Assembly: GCA_002221725.1 (NCBI GenBank)
Contig: NJFT01000322.1
Span: 1 to 34,964 of the forward strand
Source of the DNA: Scedosporium boydii
Lineage: Eukaryota; Ascomycota; Sordariomycetes; Microascales; Microascaceae
Direction of reading: 5' to 3'
DNA length: 34,964 nt
In this document: in pieces, positions 1 to 11,433 of the stretch
How the letters are laid out: each line of letters opens with the position of its first letter
How positions within the stretch are numbered: position 1 is the stretch's first letter
Translations under genes and position numbers: made by a program
The notes under the pieces: model-generated
The model's input: the letters and a program-made list of their open reading frames with translations, nothing else
Told to the model about the DNA's origin: nothing
Database searches by the model: none

Positions 1-1200
1 CAAGAAAACAGATATAATATGGATGAAACAGGAATAATGGAAGGCCATGTCGGTAATGGCCTTGTTCTGGGAAGTGCTGAAAAGCGCTCAATCCAAAAGA
101 AACAGCCTGGTTCCCGGCTATGGACTTTATTTATCGAGTGTGTCTCAGCTACTGGCCGGGCTCTTCCTCCATTGGTTATTTTCAAAGGAAAATCAGTCTA
201 ACAGCAGTGGTTTCCATTGGATTTAGCTTCTTTTAAGGACTGGCACTTCACAGCAACTGATAATGGCTGGACAACCAATGATACTGCTCTGGAATGGCTT
301 GAAAAGGTCTTCATTCCTTATACCAAGCCAGCCAACCCTCAGGAAGCCCGTCTTCTTATCTTGGACGGCCATAGAAGCCATACTACAGATAAATTCATAT
401 ATAAGTGCTTCTAGTATTATATTTTCCTTCTTTTCTTGCCCCTACACACATCCCATGTCCTCTAACCATTGGACTTGGCTGTGTTTAGCCCTTTGAAGAT
501 AGCTTATCGAAAGGAGGTTGATCTTCTTATCTTAACTACTACATCTACAGTAGTAGGGAAAAGAAACCTACTTTCCTGTTATTATAAGGCTCGAAATAGT
601 GGGCTGATCAGCAAGAATATCAAAAGTGGGTTTATGGCATCTGGACTTTGGCCAGTAAACATAGCTAAGCCTCTTCTTAGCCCTCTTATTCTTCAAGAAC
701 CAATTCCCCTACAAGAACAGCCTTCTAGAAATGAAACTTCCATTCTACAAGCTTCACAGACATCTATTTCAACTCCCCAGCCACTTTCTACAGCTCCCCA
801 TGGTTCTGTTGTGATGTGGTCAACTCCAAAGAAGTCCAGGGACCTTCAGGAACACATATACAAATCCAACCTCATTGATCAACATACTACCACATAACGC
901 CAGCTATTCCAAAAGGTTTTGAAAGCCTTTGATGAAAAGAATGTCCAATTAGCTACATCCCAAGCAAGGGTTCAGGCTCTAGAAAGCTAGATTGCAGTAA
1001 TGAAGCCCAAGAAAAGGAAGAGGGTTGAAACAAGTCCCAATTCGAAGTTTGCCACTATTGGGGATATACAGAGGGCGATGGGAAATGATTTGGAAGAAGA
1101 AATCATTTCCATTGGAAGCAGCGATAGTGAAAGTGATAGTTCAGCAGCTTCATGTATTGAAGTAAGGCGAAATGTGGAAGAAATAGAAGATGGAAGATGA
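1..1200 (+). pseudogene. Decayed pogo/Fot1-type (Tc1-mariner superfamily) DDE transposase, 5'-truncated by the window edge
   Basis: One reading frame (frame 1) runs from base 1 to the stop at 1200 and is broken by in-frame stops at 199-201, 412-414, 463-465, 895-897 and 988-990. The three acidic catalytic positions of the pogo/Fot1 family are visible: Asp in YNMDETGI (near base 22), Asp in LLILDGHRSH (near 364) and Asp in PLDLAVFSPLK (near 472). The C-terminal part has a basic, Ser-rich tail (1000-1200) typical of these elements. Every stop is TAA or TAG where the family usually has Gln, so each is explained by a single C-to-T change in a CpA context, as repeat-induced point mutation (RIP) produces. 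The N-terminal DNA-binding region lies outside the window. The frame is otherwise intact, with no indels needed, so inactivation looks like transitions only. The element ends near 1230-1266 and sits just beyond the 3' end of the NRPS. Confidence 0.9.
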
Positions 1201-1229
1201 TAGTGGCTATTTGGGCTGTTGGAATTTGG

Positions 1230-1263
1230 GGTGGCCGAAAGTGGGGGGTGGCCGCAAGTGGGG
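1230..1263 (+). repeat. Tandem 17-bp repeat at the likely transposon terminus
   Basis: Two adjacent copies: GGTGGCCGAAAGTGGGG (1230-1246) and GGTGGCCGCAAGTGGGG (1247-1263), followed by GGTCCAAC. They differ at one base. The position just after the transposase stop (1200) fits the right terminal inverted repeat or subterminal transposase-binding repeats of the pogo-like element. The left end is outside the window, so the inverted pairing cannot be tested here. A diverged copy lies at 34270-34301. Confidence 0.6.
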
Positions 1264-1388
1264 GGTCCAACTTATCAAGCGATCTAGCTAGGAAACATCT
1301 ACAAAGGATCGAGGAGGAGAGATGTGCCTATCTTTGACATTTTACATGAGAGTGATAACTACCGGCATGGGTAACGGAAGGACAAATA

Positions 1389-4300
1389 TCAGGATTCAGG
1401 ATTCAGCCGAAATGCACAAATGATCTCCGTCTTGAGAGACTGCACAACAACTTCATCCACAAGATCAACGCAATACTCGAGCTCACAATGAGTATCCTCA
1501 TCCCCCTCGTTAAACTCGATCAACAGCGGGAATTTCGCGCCCTGTGCTCTTCTAGGAACCTCTTTCACAGTCACACCGGGTAGCTCAAGATGCTTAGTCG
1601 CGAGGTCATCTCGCCGGTTGTACACGACGATGATATCGAAAAGCGACGTGGAGTTGGCGATCTGAAGAATATCTCGGTATGGAATGGCATGTAATAGAGA
1701 ATCTCTCAACTCTGATTTCATATTCTTCACTCGCTCTTCCATCCTCGAATCGGTTGCTGGGCTTGAAACGCGGATAGGGAGACGGTCGAGGAACACGCCT
1801 AGCATTTCCTCCGTTCCAGGCTCTGTCCGGTCAAAGTATGGAACACCAATAACCAGATCGCCAATTACAAGGACCTTTTGTAGAGCGGCAGAGACGACGG
1901 CGAGATACATTTCTAGGGATCCACGGAAGTCGTCTGTATGATGGAGAGAAAATGCCTCCATCCTTCCATTTCCGGACATGCAGGCCGGTTTTGTCCCTGT
2001 AAACGGATTGGTGGGAAGGTCATTGAACTTGGATGCCCAGTAGGCATGCGCGGCGATGGGATACGTAGGAATGAGTTGATCCGAGGGGAGCTTCGAAGAT
2101 TGCCAGCTAGCCCACTCCTTGTATCCCGGGCTAGTTACTGTCTTGGACGTCGGGCGAGAGCCCTGAGAGACGAGCTGTTGATACTGTTCGCTGACTTGTT
2201 TGAAGAGAGTTTGGATCGTAATTTTGTCGGTTATGATATGATGTTGGATGAAGAGAAGGATTGTGCTTGTTGGACCCTCCAGCAAACAAATTCTGGTGAG
2301 CTGGTCTCGCGAGAGGTCGAATGGCTTATCAATATACTCGCGTATGACCTCGACATTATTATTTTGCAGCCGCAGGACTGATAAAAGTGATTCACACCGG
2401 GTCCTTTGTAGTTTTCCATCGCAAAGGACATAGTTCGAGCCGAAAATCTCGTTTTCCTGGACTGTGTAAACAAGAGCGTCGGAGAGTCGATCGATATCCA
2501 CCTTTCCGTGAAGAGACAACTGATATGCAACATTGAAAGTGGATGGGGATTCTGACTTCGAGTGAAGAGTGTAGAATTCCTCCTCGAGAGGTGAAACCAC
2601 CCCTTCTGCCACTTCAGCTGATTCCCAATGTTTAATAAAGGGGGTGGCGGCGGAATCAAGCCTGGCTTCATCTTGTTTTGTGAGATAGGCCTCTATCGCC
2701 GCTGCCAAATCCCTCAGCACCGTGTTTGTGATGACCATAGCCAGAGGAACCCGCTTCCCAAATGTAACAGACATTCTCTGTGCAGTCGTTATTTGTCTCA
2801 AAGAGTTCCCTCCGAGCGAAAGAAAGTCATGGTTCGGTCCGATCTGAACGCCACGGTCAAGTTGTAGGACATCCCTCCAGAGTCCGGCAATTGTGCTTTC
2901 TAGCGCAGAAAGAGGCTCCAGATCCGCAGTCCCTGACACTTCCAAGGCCTTTTCTTGGAGGGCTTTACGGTTGATCTTTTGATTGGGAGTGAGTGGTAAG
3001 GAGTTAAGAGCAATGATGGCAGCTGGCTGAGCATACGCAGGGAGTTTGCTACGGAGAGCCTCTTGGATACTGTCGATATTTATACCAACAGGTGAGACAA
3101 AAGAAATGATGTTGTCTTTGGCAACAACGGCCACCGCATGGCGCACAGCTTTATCTGCGGACTGAATTGCGTTTTCGATTTCTTCGAGTTCGATCCGATA
3201 ACCGCGGACTTTCACCTGATTGTCCACCCGACCGAGGAACTGGATCTCCATACTCTCGGTCCAGGCACCAAGGTCGCCAGTTCTATACATTCGATGTCCC
3301 GGAGCAAAGATGTCATCGAGGAACCGTGTTCTCGAGACCTCCGCCATTCCTGGTCCGAAGTAACCTTCCGCGACTTGAGGGCCAGAGAGATATATCTCCC
3401 CAACCACACCAACAGGTGCTGGATTACCCCTGGCGTCTAGGACATAAGCCCGAACGCGAGGAATTGACTCCCCTATTGTCACTTTCTCCCCCGGCGCGAG
3501 GGTCTTGAAAAGGCATGCAATCGTGCATTCACAAGGCCCGTACGCATTGTATACGATGCGACCGGGGGACCATCTATCGGCTAGGGCTTGGGGAACCGCT
3601 TCGCCGATCAAGTAGATGGAATCCAAGTTCGAGTAATCCTCGGGAGACAGAACTGAGAGGTGGGACGGCGTGATCATTGTTGCGTGGACTCTGGTGAGAT
3701 GGACGTACGGGTCAGCCGGATCTTTGAGCACCAAAGTGGCTCCGTAGCATAGAGTTCCAAATATCTCGGCGATATTGACATCGAAGCCCCCTGAAAAGAC
3801 CTGGGCGTGACGTCTGCCGGGCCCGGCGTGAAGTCTTGCTGGTTCGTAGGAGAGGTGTGACAGTGTGGCGCCGTGGGTGATTTTGACACCCTTGGGAGTC
3901 CCAGTTGATCCGGATGTGAAGATGACGTACGCTAAGTCCTGTGGTCCGCAGAGAGTTGGCAGTGGCTTGGATCCGCATGGCGAAATATTTTCGAGGAACG
4001 AATCAAGGGCAAGTTTCGGGCAGTCAATGAGTGCCACCAGGTCCTCGCTCATCTTGTCAGGTAGGAGGCAGAGGGTTGCGGCAGAAGATTCGACCATAAT
4101 TTTCATACGCGCTGCGGGCAGCTTCGTATCAAGAGGTAGATATACGGCTGAGGCCTTGATGACGGCAAGTACACCGATCAGCCAATTCAAGCTTCCGTCT
4201 GCCAAGACCGCGACAGTATCGCCTGGCTTGGTCATTAGGGATATGCGACCGGAAAGATGGTTTGTGAGTCCGTCCAAATCCTTGTATGTTAGGGACGTTA

Positions 4301-7300
4301 TTGGAGATTCTAGCGCTACCAAATTTGGCCACTTCTTTACCGCGCCCTCAAACGCATCTTTCAAAGTGGCTGGCCCGGTGTAGCATTCGAAGAGCGTTGG
4401 CGAGGATAAAGCCAACTGGGTGAACTCTACAGGTTCCAGCATCCTTTGGAAGATATCGCGAATGTAAGAAATTCTTGGGTCTATGACTGCGAGGCAAATA
4501 TTTCGGAAGTGATTCATCAGACGCTGGATAGATTCCCTTCGATAAACAGACAAGTCATACAGGATCCGGAATGTGACCCTGTCATCTCTAGTCTCGACAA
4601 AGCATGTCAATTTGAACTCTGGGCAATCTCGGCGTCGAAAAGTCCATGAGGGAAGTTTGCCATCTTCGTCCCTAGCCTGTCCGGAAAGCTCTGGCAAATG
4701 ATCCTCAAGGAACACAACTGTGTCGAAGATTTTTGAGTGGCTACCTGGGGCGATTTCTTGAAGTGCATCGACAGCAAGCCATTGCTCCTGCCCAACCTCC
4801 AGTAAGATGGACTGGACTTTTTCAAGAAGGCCTGGCTTTGTCTCCAAACCTCCTACACCAATAGGAAATGGGCAGGTATTGATCATGGGTCCTACAATTT
4901 TCTCGATTTGCGGAACAGCGAAGTGACGTCCTGAGAAAACTGCGCCGAAAACCACATCTTCTTTGCCAGTATATGCAGATAAGAGCAAAGTCCAGGCCGA
5001 GTATAGGATGACAGGAACTGTAACCCCTAGAGCCCGAGAGCATACTTCCAGGTCTTTCTCTAAAATTTGGGTGCCCAGGAATTGTTCACCAAAGGTCCTT
5101 GAAGGAGGCGGCTCGTCTGGCCCTAAAATCCTGAGTGGAGTGCCATCCAAAACTTTATCCATCTTGGCAGACCAGAACGAGATGCTCTGTTTGAGAGAGC
5201 GCTCCAGATGGGATTGAACCTTTGTCGAATACTGCCAGAACTGCGGCGGGGATTCCAGTGGGTTTCCCATGAGGTGTGATCTGATCTCATTGACGATCGT
5301 GGCCATGGACCAACCGTCGATCCGACTGTGGTGAACAAGCCAGAGGAGGGTGGACTCCTTATCGGCAGATTTGAGAAGATGGAAAGAGTTAAGTGGCCGG
5401 AAGGTGTCAGTGGCGTCTGGTTGCCTTGATGCCAACTCGAGGAGAAGAGAGCATGTATGCCCGACTTTATCCTTCATCTCTCCGGCAGGCACAGACTCCT
5501 CGGTCCATTCCCGGTGATACTCATGATCGATGACAAGGTGATGGTTTAGGAGGTCAAAAGAAGATCTGAAAACGGAGTGTCGCTCCAAGACTGTTTTCCA
5601 GACATTCTGGAGTGGAAGGGAATCGACCGTACCACTGTCTATTCCGAGGTCGACCACGATAATCATGTATCCTGCTGGAGCATCACTGATTGTTGATCTC
5701 ACCATGCCGACTTGGGTTGTCGTCATAGGGTAAGTGAGCTGATTGGACCCGTCATTGGGATCACCCTGGCCCTTGGCGTCCGTGAAAACCCTCTCCGTCG
5801 GCAGCATGGCATCAACGCTTTCTGCAAAGTCCTCAATTGTCGGGCAAAGGAACAAGTTTGAGAAATTAGCTGAGATTTGATGGTATGTCTGCAAGTGCGA
5901 GATGAGCTTGATTCCGAGAATGGAGTTGCCGCCGAGTGCACGAAAGGACAACGACGCGTTGACCGCAGCACATGGAACGCCCAAAATCTCCGCCAGTGCT
6001 TCTTTGACGATTCCTAGCTTTGAGCTGCAATCAGCACCGAAACTCACTCCCCTCGCCATTTCGCCATCCAAGACCTCTTTCAAAGCCTGTACATCAATTT
6101 TGCCGTTTGCAGTGTACGGCAACTTGTCGATTGCGCGGACGTCATCTGGTACGAGAAAGTGGTCTTTTTCAAGGAGAAGCTGTTGGCGAAGCTCATCGAG
6201 GCCCGAGACAACGGGTGCAACAAAGGCGTACAGTCGCTGGTGGTACATGAATGCCGTGGCAGACTGTACACCTGGGAGGGAGTAGAGTATTGGGACCACA
6301 TCGGATTCGAGATTTATCAAGAAACCTCGATTCTTGACAACGCTGTCCTTTCGCCCTAGGAAGATGACACTGGATTCGAAGCGCCGCCCGAGGTCAGATG
6401 TGCGGTATAGTTGTTTACCTCGCCAGGAGATGAACTTTTCAGCAGTGAGAGTCTCGTTTTTGTAATAACCGAGTGCTAGCCCGGGACCCGAAAGACAAAT
6501 TTCGCCTTCAGCATCTTCTTCCATGTCCTCGTTTAAGATGAATATTTCGCAATCTTTTATCGGCTCGCCAATGGTGATGGTTTGACCTGGTTTCAGCTCT
6601 GTCATGGTTGCTGCAATAGTTGCCTCTGTTGGTCCGTAGGCGTTGAAAAGTCTTCGATCATTAGACGACCACTGCGTTACAAGTTCCGGACTTGGTGCTT
6701 CTCCTCCGAGGAAGATTTTCTTGACATTTGGATACTGGTTCGGGTCTTGAAGCGTGCTCAAGAGGGTGGGTGAAGTTGGGAGGATGGAACAGGTCTGGGC
6801 GTCCTGGATGAATTTAGATGGTTCTGACAGGACTAGTTGGCCGCCGGCACATATCGTGCTAAAGAGAACACCATAGAAGGCTTTGCGCTCGGGTGAGTCG
6901 ATTGTTAGCAACTTGACACTCGCATCTGTGGTCTAGAGACTTGGATCGCGCCTATACGCACCGTCAAAGGCGACTGAGAAGAGAAGTAATACTCGGTCGG
7001 ATGGCTGCACGTCCATGTTAAACGGATTTGAATTACCGCCTTGCTTAACATAGTGCACAAGGCTATTCTGTGATATTAAGACCCCCTTTGGTCGGCCAGT
7101 GGTGCCAGACGTGAATATTATGTACGCCAGGCTATTCATATCCACCTCAACAAGCGGTGGCAGAGGTTCGAGAGGGGTTGAGATAGAATCGAAGACTTGA
7201 TCGATCTGGTCCGCACGTATGGCGTTTTGAATGTCGGAATGGCCAGGGATAGTCATGATAACACATTTGTGGTCAACTGTGTCAAGCACATACTTCACTC

Positions 7301-7595
7301 TCTCCGAGCCCCACGTGCCGTCTTCCATCGGAACCCATGCTGCGCCTAGACTCAGAACGGCGAGAATGCATGCCACCATCTCCAGCCCTCGGGTGGATAA
7401 TATGGGAACCACATCCCCCGCTCCAATGCCTCGACTTCCCAGAAGGGAAGCAATTCGCAGTGATGCCACATGAAGATCGGAATATGAGAGAGTTCGGTCT
7501 CCGTGGCAGACAGCTGTCGAGTCTGGGCATTGCTGGACATGGTGGAGGAAGAGATGGTACACTGACGATGCCATAGGCGCAGTAGAAACGGCCAT
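1389..7595 (-). CDS. gliP-like: Two-module diketopiperazine NRPS (GliP/SirP-like), A-T-C-A-T-C, no terminal T domain
   Basis: Predicted to condense two amino acids into the cyclic dipeptide core of an ETP. Two exons, 7595-6962 and 6880-1389. The 81-nt intron (GTGCGT donor, GCTAAC branch, AAAG acceptor) falls inside the A4 motif of the first A domain, and splicing restores SVAFDAFYGVLFSTICAGG. Product 2041 aa. Domains: A1 about 10-480 (IIFTSGTTGRPKG near 159-171, NAYGPTEATIA, YRTSDLGRR), T1 (LGGNS, Ser531), C1 about 593-1016 with intact HHSRIDG (728-734), A2 about 1046-1520 (VIFTSGSTGTPKG, NAYGPCECTIA, RTGDLG, RGYRIELEEIE), T2 (LGGNS, Ser1571), C2 about 1639-2030 with HHIITDK (1758-1764). GliP ends in a further T domain and is about 2135 aa. 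Here translation stops right after C2, and no LGGxS-like sequence exists in the 190 bp before the transposon. A1 has an unusual A8 (RGFLINLES). Substrates cannot be read with confidence; Tyr or Phe for A1 is only an inference. Confidence 0.93.
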
Positions 7596-8102
7596 GCTGT
7601 TTCCGCAAGGTAGGGATATCGGGATTCACACCCAGGATGATGGCCGCGTAAAGTCAAGAGGCGGAAATGCACACGTAGAAAAAGGATCTAAGCCAGTAAC
7701 GATGTATAGATTCATCTGTACAGCTTCAAATGCAACCACTGGCCAGTCTTTCATGGACTGTCAGAAGCACCTGTTCCGATGCATGTGGCGGTTCCCGATA
7801 GCGAATATTGTCGCATCGGAGTCGGCATATAATCCTCGGAGAATAAACAAGTCTAGGCAGACCCTTCTGGGACAAGTCTGCAAGATTGTTCTGTACGGCT
7901 GATATCTCCTCCTCTCCTCTGCGCGACATATGCCTGTGACGGCCATACAAATTCGTCGAGGGAATAAATCGTACATAGTGATCAATAGCATGCTATTATT
8001 GCAGAACGAATTTCAAAATTTGTGATACGGGTTCCTTTTGAGTGTGGTGGAGCGTTGTTACATGGCTCTCGATCTTCCATTATCATCTAGAAATTTCTCT
8101 AT
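7596..8102 (-). promoter_or_regulatory. NRPS upstream region with a GCCGAC-n-CCGAT element
   Basis: This 507-bp spacer lies between the NRPS start (reading leftward) and the 3' end of the flavoenzyme gene. No convincing gene is present. On the minus strand, bases 7826-7812 read TGCCGACTCCGATGC. The same tandem NCCGAY arrangement occurs upstream of the P450 (13257-13280) and in the dipeptidase/methyltransferase intergenic region (22236-22259). It is about 220 bp upstream of the NRPS start codon, a plausible distance for a cluster-regulator site. The assignment is inference. Confidence 0.4.
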
Positions 8103-9139
8103 TCAGGGAAAGAGTGGCTTCTGGCCGAGTTGCTCTGCCATAATCTGAGAAGCGGCCCCAGTGCCTGCTAATGTTCCCGTGAAAATAGCATTTGGCACGC
8201 TCTTCAGCATCGCCGAGTTGTCGCCAACTGCAAAAACTCCTGGTATGCTCGTCTGACAGAATGGGGTATTGACCTTAATGTCCCCATTAGGGCCTCTCTC
8301 GATTCCGAGCTGCCCCACAAACGGCCCTCGTACTTTAGTCTGCGGAGCGTGGGCCAGGAATCCCTCTTGAACTTGGCTCCCGTCTTCAAAGTGAATCACA
8401 ATCCCGGAATTCTCCGTTCCCATGGTGAACTTTTGGATGCGCCGGGTGTCGATCTTCATCGCAGTCGCGCCCGCGAAGGATGCCGTGAGTTCTCCTACCT
8501 TATCCTCCGAGCCATTCGTATAAAACGTCACGGCTTTCGTGAGGGCGAGGACTTGACGCGCGATGTGAAGTGCCAGCGCACTGTTCGTGAGGCTACCAGC
8601 AACGAGGACAGCTGCGGATTCGCAGTTTCTCTCCTCGAATCCTTTGCAATACAGGCAATGGAAACTATACCGGTTAGATTAAATAGCAAGAATTAGGGAA
8701 TTATGAAGCAAGACCAGAGTTCGAAGTTCTCAACGTACATTGATTTACCCCAGCACTCACTATAGCCTTCGATATCAAGCATGATATCCTCAACGCCAGT
8801 TGCGAGAATGAGCTTCCTGCCGCGCCACGACTCTTGTTGCCCTTCGATGGTAACTTCGAACAGGTTATTATCCAATTTCTTGACAGATTGGACATTCGCG
8901 TCCTTGAACGTCACAAAATCGTAGCGAGAAGCAATGTTATCCCGAGCCGCTGCCCTGAAGTCGGAAGGAGAGGCATGATCGAACCCGAGAAGCATATGCA
9001 TGTTTTCCGTGGCATCGTTGCGGTAGCTGCCGCTGTCAAAAACGACGGAGGACCGGGCTTGTCGCGCAAGTGTCAACGCTGTGCTCAGTCCAGCGGGTCC
9101 CCCTCCGATAATGAGGGCATCGACTACGGCTCCATCCAT
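8103..9139 (-). CDS. gliT-like: GliT-like FAD-dependent dithiol oxidase (thioredoxin-reductase fold)
   Basis: Predicted to oxidise the dithiol precursor to the epidithio bridge and to protect the producer. Two exons, 9139-8739 and 8664-8103, with a 74-nt intron (GTACGT...TATAG). Product 320 aa, close to GliT (about 334 aa). The FAD-binding GGGPAG lies at residues 12-17. The redox pair is CLYC (Cys137/Cys140), in FHCLYCKGFEER, which only appears after splicing. A second FAD motif, GVFAVGDNS, lies near the C-terminus, and the NADPH-binding region is poorly conserved, as in GliT. I chose the ATG at 9139 because its context is GCCATGG and the protein then starts as family members do. An in-frame ATG at 9223 would add 28 residues of no recognised function. 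It sits between the NRPS and the C-S lyase, fitting bridge formation after lyase action. Confidence 0.92.
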
Positions 9140-9379
9140 GGCGTTGATGAAGGGATTGTGGTGTAACTGGTTAAGGAGGGCAAAGGAAAGGTTAGACACA
9201 AGAGCGGGAAAAGATAGCTGCATCTGAAGAATACTAGATCCCGGTTCTTAATCTTGGACCGTTCGGGTCTAGCTGAACGGGGCGTCAGAGAATGCGGAAA
9301 GTCTTGATGCCTGATCAATAATCGAGGTGGATTTAAGACACACGAGAGGAAGGAATGGAAAATATTTTTGGGAGACTTG

Positions 9380-9412
<33 letters not shown>

Positions 9413-9519
9413 GGTGAGGATATTGGTTACTTTCGGCGTTGATGGCCGATTTCAGGAGCTCTAATCGGCGTTACATTCGGACCTTGGTTCGCCCTGCGGC
9501 AGTTTAATCGCCGACGAAA
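9140..9519 (-). promoter_or_regulatory. Upstream region of the GliT-like gene with CGCCGA-type elements
   Basis: Intergenic DNA between the flavoenzyme start and the 3' end of the PLP enzyme gene. It contains a split inverted element, TCGGCGTT (9433-9440) facing GGCCGATT (9444-9451), and ATCGGCGT (9464-9471). It also carries a 31-nt poly(dA:dT) tract at 9380-9410. The CGCCGA-type elements resemble half-sites of the tandem NCCGAY motif seen elsewhere in the cluster. No coding sequence was recognised. Confidence 0.4.
9380..9410. repeat. 31-nt poly(A) homopolymer
   Basis: Bases 9380-9410 are uninterrupted A. The tract lies about 240-270 bp upstream of the GliT-like start codon, where it reads as poly(T) on the coding strand. 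Tracts of this kind disfavour nucleosomes in fungal promoters. The exact length may be affected by sequencing slippage. Confidence 0.9.
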
Positions 9520-10970
9520 CTAGTTTAGTCTTCCGGCAGAGCCCGACATACAGACAGTGGCTTTGTTCGAGGCGGAGTTCTCACTCCGTTTTTGGAGCTT
9601 GAAGTCGCCAAGAATCCTTTCAATCCGGGCTAACCCCTCATCCAATCTCTCGTTTTGTAGCCCATAGCAGATGCGGAACCAACCAGGTTCCTTGAAGTGG
9701 TAGCTCGTACCTGTCGAGAGCGACACGCCAGCTCTTTGGAGATACTTGTGAAATTCTTTCTCGTCCCTGAGGTCTTCCGTCTCGCAAAGCCGAGCAAATA
9801 CGAACATACCACAATAGGCCGGGATGAATTTAATATGGTGCTGCGTAAAAAAATCCTCTGTCTTGCAATATGCTCCCCGAAGCTTTGCTCCCATCTTCGT
9901 TGTCACGTATTCAATTGTAATCGGATTGAGCATAACTTTCTCCGCCATGAATGCCGCCATTGTGGATGTTTGACTGTGAGTACTGAGGGCAGAACCCATT
10001 CGAACCGCGGCATTAGTCTGCGAGATAAGGGCGCCCTATAAACAAGATGTGGGATAAAATAAGCCAAGTCTGCACAAGATATTTCCCATGAGAGATGTCC
10101 CTACCAAGCGGATGCCATTACAGGCAAAGTCCTTGCTTAAGCTATACAGAACATGAATCAAACCCTTCGGATTATCTAGGTTCAAAGCTGAAATAAACTG
10201 GGGATTGGGAGCCGGACCAGATTGTCCGTTGTGCTGGGAGAGGGCGTAGACCTCATCCGATATATAGTGGAGGTTGTGGGAGGTACAGAAATCGGCGAGC
10301 GCATCGAGTGTTTCTCTCGGATAACAGCGTCCCAAGGGGTTGTGCGGGTTGCACACGAGAATTGCCTTTATCGGAACCGTGGCTTCCTTCAAAGCCTGCT
10401 CGTAATGGTCGATGCTCGATCTATCGAAGAACTCGTCGAGAGGTACGTGGACAGGGACTGCTGTGACTTGGTTGTGGACGCTGAACGACAGATCCAAGCC
10501 GGCCCAGTACGGCGTCGCGATGAGGACTCCATCGCCAGGCTCGAATATCTGCTCTATAAGAGCATTCAACGCAAAGCTTGCTCCGGCAGCCAGAACAACA
10601 TGGGATGGCTCGACAGGGATTTTAGGGTTGAAGTAGTCGTTAAGTAATTTGGCAATGAGTTTTCTCGCCTTGAGGCTACCTCCAACTGGTTCTGGGTACG
10701 AGAGATCCTAAATTTTAATGAAGAGGCTCGCGTCAGCATCATGCCGATGCATTACAGAGGCACCGTTGAGGCGAGCTTCCATACGTAATGTGTGAGAGAG
10801 CCGGGGTCAAGCAGCTTCGGAATGTCTTTGAGGATATCATCCATCAATAGGTAGTTCTCCGCCGTACTTAGGTCGACTATATCAGGCGCAGCGGTGATGA
10901 CAGCGTCATATTGTCCCAGAAGTCGAGGAATGATGACCTCATTGCGCTGCTTGCAAATCCTAGAGAGCAT
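9520..10970 (-). CDS. gliI-like: PLP-dependent C-S bond lyase / ACC synthase-like aminotransferase (GliI/SirI-like)
   Basis: Predicted to cleave the C-S bonds of the bis-cysteinyl intermediate and release the dithiol. Three exons: 10970-10785, 10707-10105 and 10035-9520. Introns of 77 nt (GTATGG...TTTAG) and 69 nt (GTAGGG...TATAG) restore the frames exactly. Product 434 aa, normal for fold-type I class I/II aminotransferases of this group. Visible motifs: YDAVITAAPDIVDLSTAEN near the N-terminus, the cofactor-binding VCNPHNPLGR, SDEVYAL, and LYSLSKDFACNGIRLGALI, where Lys254 is the expected Schiff-base lysine and the second intron falls just after GIRL. Cluster context with GST, cyclotransferase and dipeptidase genes favours C-S lyase over true ACC synthase. 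The start at 10970 is the first in-frame ATG and gives a typical N-terminus. It is transcribed divergently from the prenyltransferase across a 463-bp spacer. Confidence 0.92.
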
Positions 10971-11433
10971 TATGTCTGTTGAAAGTTGACAGGTAGGGGA
11001 TAGAGATTGAGTGCAGAACTACCATCATAATTCCCGCCTTTACGAGGAGCCACGTCCATGGCCAGCATTCGGCATTTATGCTCAAAGTCCCCAAGGTGCG
11101 CCGGAGCAAATACTTACCGACAGGCACGCAAAGAGATACCTCGTCGGGCTTGCATCGGGGAGGATGGGGGCTCGTCTTGTCCGTAACACCAGAGTAAGCT
11201 TGAGTCTACTAGTAGCTGGCGCATCTCCTCATTGGATGGCACGCCTCAATACAAGTGACTTATTAGATCCTTATTTACTTCACGCAATACCCCCCGAAAC
11301 TCTTGAAGAATATTTAGGTATTTCAGAAACAACTACTTGGATCGCTTGAAGACGAGATCTCTGGTACTTGGTTGCCAATCTGTTACGCTTTTTTCTTTCT
11401 TCTCAACCTCAGTTAACTGGGAGCAAGCTGGCC
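10971..11433. promoter_or_regulatory. Bidirectional promoter region between the C-S lyase and prenyltransferase genes
   Basis: This 463-bp spacer separates two divergent start codons (10970 on minus, 11434 on plus). It contains an open frame at 11011-11349 that has no recognisable domain and no splice partner, so I treat it as chance. No tandem NCCGAY copy was seen by eye, only isolated CCGAC (near 11118). Confidence 0.5.

Noticed and set aside
1684..6773. Many open frames opposite the NRPS on the plus strand and in its other frames
   Set aside because: They are shadows of the NRPS coding sequence; none shows a recognisable domain or a sensible splice pattern.
6881..6961. Apparent break of the NRPS into two frames
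   Set aside because: An 81-nt intron with good donor, branch and acceptor restores the conserved A4 segment exactly, so this is not a frameshift.
11011..11349. 112-aa frame between the C-S lyase and prenyltransferase genes
   Set aside because: It fills the divergent promoter region, matches no known domain by eye and has a non-protein-like composition.
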